The notes under the pieces are model-generated. The model was given only the letters and a program-made list of their open reading frames with translations, was not told the DNA's origin and made no database searches. This document shows, in pieces, positions 10,563-13,706 of a stretch of 13,706 nucleotides of DNA; the first letter of the stretch is position 1; each line of letters opens with the position of its first letter. This DNA comes from JAFGTF01 sp035527995 (GTDB lineage: Bacteria > Spirochaetota > B62-G9 > DRHN01). The position numbers were made by a program, and so were the translations under genes. The stretch spans positions 1 through 13,706 of the forward strand of contig DATKZJ010000048.1 in NCBI GenBank assembly GCA_035527995.1, given 5' to 3'.

Positions 10563-10958
10563 CTACTTCAACTCAACCGTTGCACCTGCAGACTCAAGTT
10601 TTGCCTTTACCTCTTCAGCCTGCTTCTTGTCGACTTTTTCTACTACCGGCTTCTCCATACCTTCGACAAGCTCCTTTGCCTCTTTCAGGCCCAGATTCGT
10701 TACCGCTCTTACCTCTTTGATAACCTGGATTTTCTTGTCGCCGATGGCGGTAATGAAAACGAAAAATTCGGTCTTCTCCTCCGCTTCTGCAGCCTCGCCG
10801 CCCGCCGCCGCACCCTGGACAGCAGCCGCGACTACCGGCGCTTGTGCGGTAACACCGAACTTCTCCTCCAAAGCCTTTACTAGTTTCGCGAGCTCGATTA
10901 CGGTCATCTGCTCAATGGCCTTGAGGAGGTCGTCCTGTGAAAGTTTTTCCTTTGCCAT
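10563..10958 (-). CDS. rplL: 50S ribosomal protein L7/L12
   Basis: L7/L12 is the multicopy stalk protein that recruits and stimulates translation factor GTPases such as EF-G. Of 131 residues, the N-terminal dimerisation and L10-binding domain covers about 1-35. An Ala/Gly-rich hinge runs over about 38-60. The C-terminal domain contains the factor-binding helix NLGLKEAKELVEG at about 87-99. The ATG start has a strong AGGAGA ribosome binding site 8 bases upstream. In bacteria L7/L12 is needed at several times the level of L10, usually achieved by strong translation, which fits this site. An unusually long 668-base spacer follows before rpoB, starting with a perfect inverted repeat. Confidence 0.98.
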   Translation of the reverse strand: MAKEKLSQDDLLKAIEQMTVIELAKLVKALEEKFGVTAQAPVVAAAVQGAAAGGEAAEAEEKTEFFVFITAIGDKKIQVIKEVRAVTNLGLKEAKELVEGMEKPVVEKVDKKQAEEVKAKLESAGATVELK

Positions 10959-11032
10959 ATTATCTTCTCCTATGTCTTTTTATTGAAGAAGGCAGATGCA
11001 GGCAATCTGCTCTTGAAGACATCCACCCCTCT

Positions 11033-11545
11033 TTAGTTCTTAACACTTTCGATCGCCTTTAGTGTACGTACAAACTTCGAGAACACTCCTCCGAGTGTGT
11101 ATACGAGGCCGCTGATCGGCGAATTGAGAATCATGGCTGTCTTTCCGATAAGCACCTGTTTCGACGGAAGTCTTGATATAGTCTCGATGTCTTTGTCCGA
11201 TATGATGGCTCCATCAACAAGACCGCCCTTCATCTTAAGCGTGGTTTGTTTCGCAGAGTCTATCAGTATCTTGCAAACCTCGGATACATCCGCGTTGAAA
11301 TAGGCGATCGCAGTCGGATCTACAAAGAACCCTTCGACTTCGTCGTATCCCAGTTCGCTGAATGCCCTTTTGGCAAACAGGTTCTTCATCACGTGGTATT
11401 CGACTTCCTTCTCGCGAAGAGTTGATCTCAACGCGGTCATCTGTTCGACGTTGAGGCCCCTGTAGTCCGTAAATATGAAATTAGAATAGCTTTTAAGCCC
11501 CTCTTTCAGCTTCTCGAGTTTTTCAGCCTTCCATTCTCTTGACAT
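11033..11545 (-). CDS. rplJ: 50S ribosomal protein L10
   Basis: L10 anchors two or three L7/L12 dimers to the ribosome through its C-terminal helix and binds the L11 region of 23S rRNA. The 170-residue protein is of normal length. Recognisable L10 features are the N-terminal segment with KSYSNFIFTDYRGLN (about 18-32), LRSTLREKEVEYHVMKNLFAKRA (about 40-62), GFFVDPTAIAY (about 74-84), and LPSKQVLIG with the C-terminal helix thereafter. The ATG start is preceded by GAGGG at a normal distance. It lies immediately before rplL with a 74-base gap, as in nearly all bacteria, so the two stalk proteins are co-expressed. Confidence 0.97.
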   Translation of the reverse strand: MSREWKAEKLEKLKEGLKSYSNFIFTDYRGLNVEQMTALRSTLREKEVEYHVMKNLFAKRAFSELGYDEVEGFFVDPTAIAYFNADVSEVCKILIDSAKQTTLKMKGGLVDGAIISDKDIETISRLPSKQVLIGKTAMILNSPISGLVYTLGGVFSKFVRTLKAIESVKN

Positions 11546-11631
11546 CTGTCATCCCTCTTGAATCGTTCGTCCGAACCTCGTACTCATGAACTTTAGCTCG
11601 AATGTTCTAAAACGTAATTAAAAATACGCTT
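11546..11631 (-). promoter_or_regulatory. rplA-rplJ intergenic leader, possible L10 control region
   Basis: This 86-base gap precedes rplJ. In many bacteria the mRNA before rplJ folds into a site bound by the L10(L12)4 complex for feedback control. Here I can see only a small perfect hairpin (GTTC, 4-base loop, GAAC, at 11565-11576) and a second possible GAAC/GTTC pairing further upstream. The regulatory role is inferred from position and was not recognised from a consensus. Confidence 0.25.
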
Positions 11632-12312
11632 TTATGCTATCTGTTTGTAATCTATCTTGATCGCCGGACCCATTGTCGTTGAAAGATATACAGACGTTAT
11701 GTACTCGCCTTTGAGATCCGGCGGTCTCTTGCTCAATACACTCTCGTAAAGCACATGGCAGTTTTCGGCCAACGCGCTCTCGTCCATCGAAACCTTCCCT
11801 ATCCCGAGATGCACCACACTCGTCTTGTCGGCCCTGAACTCGACCCGGCCCTTTTTCAACTCCTGGACGGCGGTGCTTATGTTGTTTGTTACTGTCTGCG
11901 TCTTCGGGTTGGGCATAAGTCCGCGCTTCCCCAGAAGCTGGCCTATTTTGCCGACCTCTTTCATCATATCGGGGGTTGCCACGGCCACATCGAAATCGAA
12001 CCAGCCTCCCTTGATCTTTTCGATGAGATCCGTATCACCGACATAGTCCGCTTTTGCTTCCTGTGCCTCTTTCGCCTTGTCTGCCTTTGCGAACACAAGC
12101 ACGCGCCGTGTTTTACCGGTACCGTGCGGCAGGCTCACCGTGTCCCTCACCGTGTGCTTCTGGAGAATATTCAGATTTATTACGATCTCAACACTCTCAT
12201 CGAATCCGGCGTACGAACCCTCCTTGAGGACCTTCACAGCCTCTTCCAGAGTGTAGAGCTTATCGCCCTCAATCTTGGCTACTGCTTCCCTGTATTTCTT
12301 GCCCCTTTTCAC
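11632..12312 (-). CDS. rplA: 50S ribosomal protein L1
   Basis: L1 binds 23S rRNA helices 76-78 to form the mobile L1 stalk at the E site. In many bacteria it also represses translation of its own operon through the leader of rplK. The 226-residue protein has the family's normal length and landmarks: the N-terminal KRGKKYREA, then LPHGTGKTRRVLVFA at about 81-95, GKRGLMPNPKTQTVT at about 128-142, and the C-terminal TTMGPAIKID near the end. The start codon is GTG, supported by AAGGGG 7 bases upstream (12325-12320). I did not identify an L1 binding site in the rplK leader. Confidence 0.97.
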   Translation of the reverse strand: MKRGKKYREAVAKIEGDKLYTLEEAVKVLKEGSYAGFDESVEIVINLNILQKHTVRDTVSLPHGTGKTRRVLVFAKADKAKEAQEAKADYVGDTDLIEKIKGGWFDFDVAVATPDMMKEVGKIGQLLGKRGLMPNPKTQTVTNNISTAVQELKKGRVEFRADKTSVVHLGIGKVSMDESALAENCHVLYESVLSKRPPDLKGEYITSVYLSTTMGPAIKIDYKQIA

Positions 12313-12319
12313 TCCAAAA

Positions 12320-12325
12320 CCCCTT
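12320..12325 (-). promoter_or_regulatory. Ribosome binding site fixing the GTG start of rplA
   Basis: AAGGGG on the minus strand lies 7 bases before the GTG at 12312-12310. With no in-frame ATG nearby upstream, this supports the GTG start. Confidence 0.6.
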
Positions 12326-12387
12326 GTAAATGTTGGTTACAGATTGTTTGATAGAAGAATGTCCGGGCAGATGACGAAAACACTCCG

Positions 12388-12813
12388 TCACCCCGCCACA
12401 TCAACCCCCATGCTTCTCGCCGTTCCTTCTATGATCTTCTTTGCTCCCTCAATATCGTTTGAATTCAGGTCCGGGAGCTTGGTCTTGGCAATCTCCTCCA
12501 CCTGTCCAGATTTCAACACACCGACCTTCTTCTTGTTAGGTTCTCCGCTGCCCTTATCCAGACCCAAAGCCTTTTTGATAAGTGTCGCAGCAGGCGGTGT
12601 TTTCGTGATAAAAGTGAAGGATTTATCTTCATGAACTGAAATAATAACCGGTATTATCGTTCCCTTCTGGGACTCAGTCTTCGAGTTGAACGCCTTACAG
12701 AACTCCATGATGTTCACACCATGCTGACCGAGCGCAGGTCCAACTGGCGGAGCAGGGTTAGCCTCGCCGGCTGGAATTTGAAGCTTTATCGTACTCTGAA
12801 CCTTCTTTGCCAT
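12388..12813 (-). CDS. rplK: 50S ribosomal protein L11
   Basis: L11 sits at the base of the ribosomal stalk in the GTPase-associated centre, on the thiostrepton-binding region of 23S rRNA. The 141-residue protein has the usual length. The N-terminal domain contains the highly conserved PAGEANPAPPVGPALGQHG at 14-32, including Pro23 and Pro26, the positions involved in thiostrepton and micrococcin action. The C-terminal RNA-binding domain ends in the typical GTARSMGVDV at about 130-139. The ATG start is preceded by a GGGTGAT ribosome binding site. It is the first gene after a good promoter and is followed after 75 bases by rplA, the standard pair. Nothing in the sequence looks abnormal. Confidence 0.98.
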   Translation of the reverse strand: MAKKVQSTIKLQIPAGEANPAPPVGPALGQHGVNIMEFCKAFNSKTESQKGTIIPVIISVHEDKSFTFITKTPPAATLIKKALGLDKGSGEPNKKKVGVLKSGQVEEIAKTKLPDLNSNDIEGAKKIIEGTARSMGVDVAG

Positions 12814-12879
12814 ATATTATCACCCATCCCGCTTCTTCGTTGTAATTGCTTGTCATAAGGAAGATAAAATCGAAGATTA

Positions 12880-12908
12880 AATATAACCATATAAGAATAT
12901 AGCGTCAA
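12880..12908 (-). promoter_or_regulatory. Promoter upstream of rplK (rplKAJL unit)
   Basis: On the minus strand a -35 element TTGACG (12908-12903) and a -10 element TATATT (12885-12880) are separated by exactly 17 bases. They match the housekeeping sigma consensus at 5 of 6 positions each. The predicted transcript start is near 12873, giving a leader of about 60 bases before the rplK ATG at 12813. E. coli has a promoter in the same place, between nusG and rplK. The same design recurs before rpoB and rpsL. It was found by eye and has no experimental support. Confidence 0.75.
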
Positions 12909-12935
12909 TTAAAATCACCCTGCCCCATCTTCCTC

Positions 12936-13499
12936 TTATATCTTCTCGACCTGCAGAAAATCGAGCTCAACCGGGGTCGATCTCCCGAATATCTCTACCC
13001 TGACCCTAATCTTTCCCTTTTCATCATTAATATCCTCAACAGTCCCTGTAAAGGTCTTGAATGGACCGTCGATGACCTTGACCGTCTCTCCTACCGCATA
13101 TGTGAAACTCGGAATCGCTGTTTTCTCTCCTTTGATCTCGCCCATACGCTGTAAAATATTCTTCACGTCATCGTTCGAGAGCGGAACAGGCTTTTTAGTC
13201 CTGCCGGAGCCCACGAACCCGGTCACTCCGGGGATCTTCGTGACATATGAGAGAATCCGCTTCCATTCGTAATCGGAATCTTCGGGTATATTCATCTCCA
13301 CGAGGATATATCCGGGAAAGTACTTCTTCTTAGATACCTTCTTTTTCCCTCCCCGTATCTCCGCCACCTCTTCCGATGGAATCTTAACCTGATAGATCAC
13401 ATCATCGAGGTCCTTACCCTCTATGAGCCCCTGAAGGCTCCTTTCCACCTTGTTCTCATATCCGGAGTATGTATGAAGAACGTACCAATTTTTAGCCAT
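12936..13499 (-). CDS. nusG: Transcription termination/antitermination factor NusG
   Basis: NusG binds the clamp of RNA polymerase, modulates pausing and links transcription to Rho or to the ribosome. The 187-residue protein has the NGN domain at about residues 1-120, starting MAKNWYVLHTYSGYE, with the FPGYILVEM strand at 61-69 and GVTGFVGSG at 91-99. A C-terminal KOW domain follows (about 137-187, with GETVKVIDGPFKTFTG). Both are intact and the length is normal. I chose the ATG at 13499. A TTG two codons upstream (13505) also opens the frame, but it directly abuts the GGTGG ribosome binding site, while the ATG is correctly spaced. The gene starts 2 bases after the secE stop, so the two are probably translationally coupled. 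A 122-base gap with a promoter separates it from rplK. Confidence 0.97.
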   Translation of the reverse strand: MAKNWYVLHTYSGYENKVERSLQGLIEGKDLDDVIYQVKIPSEEVAEIRGGKKKVSKKKYFPGYILVEMNIPEDSDYEWKRILSYVTKIPGVTGFVGSGRTKKPVPLSNDDVKNILQRMGEIKGEKTAIPSFTYAVGETVKVIDGPFKTFTGTVEDINDEKGKIRVRVEIFGRSTPVELDFLQVEKI

Positions 13500-13501
13500 G
13501 T

Positions 13502-13687
13502 TCAACCACCAATAATTGAAAAAACAACAGTCTTAATAACATAATCGATGAGAGCAATGACGGCAGCGACAACGAGAATCGAGATGATTACGATCCTTGT
13601 AGAAGTCAGAACCTCTTCTTTGGAAGGCCAGTTGACCTTCTTCAGCTCCGCTCTTGACTCTTTGAGGAATGCAAAGATCTTTTTCAA
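13502..13687 (-). CDS. secE: Preprotein translocase subunit SecE
   Basis: This is the small essential subunit of the SecYEG channel, which clamps SecY in the inner membrane. The 61-residue protein has the short single-spanning form common outside enterobacteria. It has a basic amphipathic N-terminus, the conserved SecE hinge around residues 14-25 (ELKKVNWPSKEE, with Trp20-Pro21), and one hydrophobic membrane segment at about residues 32-50. The start is a TTG. It is chosen because an AGGAG ribosome binding site lies 6 bases upstream and no ATG is available before the conserved region. The gene is followed after 2 bases by the ATG of nusG, the usual secE-nusG pairing. Its promoter lies outside the window. 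The family call is secure; only the non-ATG start is inferred. Confidence 0.95.
   Translation of the reverse strand: MKKIFAFLKESRAELKKVNWPSKEEVLTSTRIVIISILVVAAVIALIDYVIKTVVFSIIGG
13506..13510 (-). promoter_or_regulatory. Ribosome binding site of nusG, inside the end of secE
   Basis: GGTGG on the minus strand lies 6 bases before the nusG ATG and is formed by the last glycine codons of secE, next to its TGA. This decides between the ATG (13499) and the TTG (13505) and suggests coupling of nusG translation to secE. Confidence 0.6.
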
Positions 13688-13693
13688 ACCGTA

Positions 13694-13698
13694 CTCCT
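13694..13698 (-). promoter_or_regulatory. Ribosome binding site fixing the TTG start of secE
   Basis: On the minus strand the sequence AGGAG stands 6 bases before the TTG codon at 13687-13685. This near-ideal Shine-Dalgarno spacing is the main support for using a TTG start in secE. Confidence 0.75.
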
Positions 13699-13706
13699 CT
13701 CACAGG

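Noticed and set aside
10992..11010. 6-bp stem (GCAGAT/ATCTGC) between rplJ and rplL
   Set aside because: Short, with a 7-base loop and no U-run; too weak to call a terminator or regulatory element.
13503..13505. Upstream TTG start for nusG
   Set aside because: It abuts the ribosome binding site with no spacing, while the ATG at 13499 is 6 bases away and gives the family's usual N-terminus.

Overview
This window is a bacterial core housekeeping cluster for translation and transcription. Every gene lies on the minus strand, so it reads from high to low coordinates: secE, nusG, rplK, rplA, rplJ, rplL, rpoB, rpoC, rpsL, rpsG, then the first 355 codons of fusA, cut by the window edge. I see no mobile element, CRISPR array, tRNA or rRNA, and no exotic accessory system. 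The points of interest are regulatory or are lineage markers.

Organism: RpoB and RpoC most resemble those of spirochaetes, as judged from memory and not from a search. The RpoB rifampicin pocket carries Asn at the position equivalent to E. coli Ser531, a hallmark of Borrelia, Treponema and Spirochaeta. RpoC has the long insertion in the trigger loop (SI3 type) typical of Gram-negative-type enzymes. Base composition in the genes is balanced, and the non-coding spacers are visibly richer in A+T. Unlike Borrelia and Treponema as I recall them, an EF-G gene follows rpsG directly, so a spirochaete outside those genera, or a related deep lineage, is my best guess (moderate confidence).

Layout: (1) 13687-12936, secE and nusG, translationally coupled, entering from a promoter outside the window. 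(2) 12908-10563, a well-formed promoter followed by rplK, rplA, rplJ and rplL: ribosomal protein L11, the L1 stalk protein, and the L10/L7-L12 stalk. (3) 10562-9895, an unusually long 668-base spacer holding a perfect 15-bp inverted repeat, a 14-bp unit repeated almost three times in tandem, and a good promoter candidate. (4) 9894-2128, rpoB and rpoC, the catalytic subunits of RNA polymerase. (5) 2119-1, another well-formed promoter, then rpsL, rpsG (with a 9-bp hairpin between them) and fusA.

The three best promoters (before rplK, rpoB and rpsL) share one design: a TTGACA-like -35, a spacer of exactly 17 bases and an identical TATATT -10. This suggests the cluster is split into separately initiated ribosomal-stalk, RNA polymerase and str units, all probably driven by the housekeeping sigma factor. 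No convincing intrinsic terminator was seen, so readthrough between units is likely.
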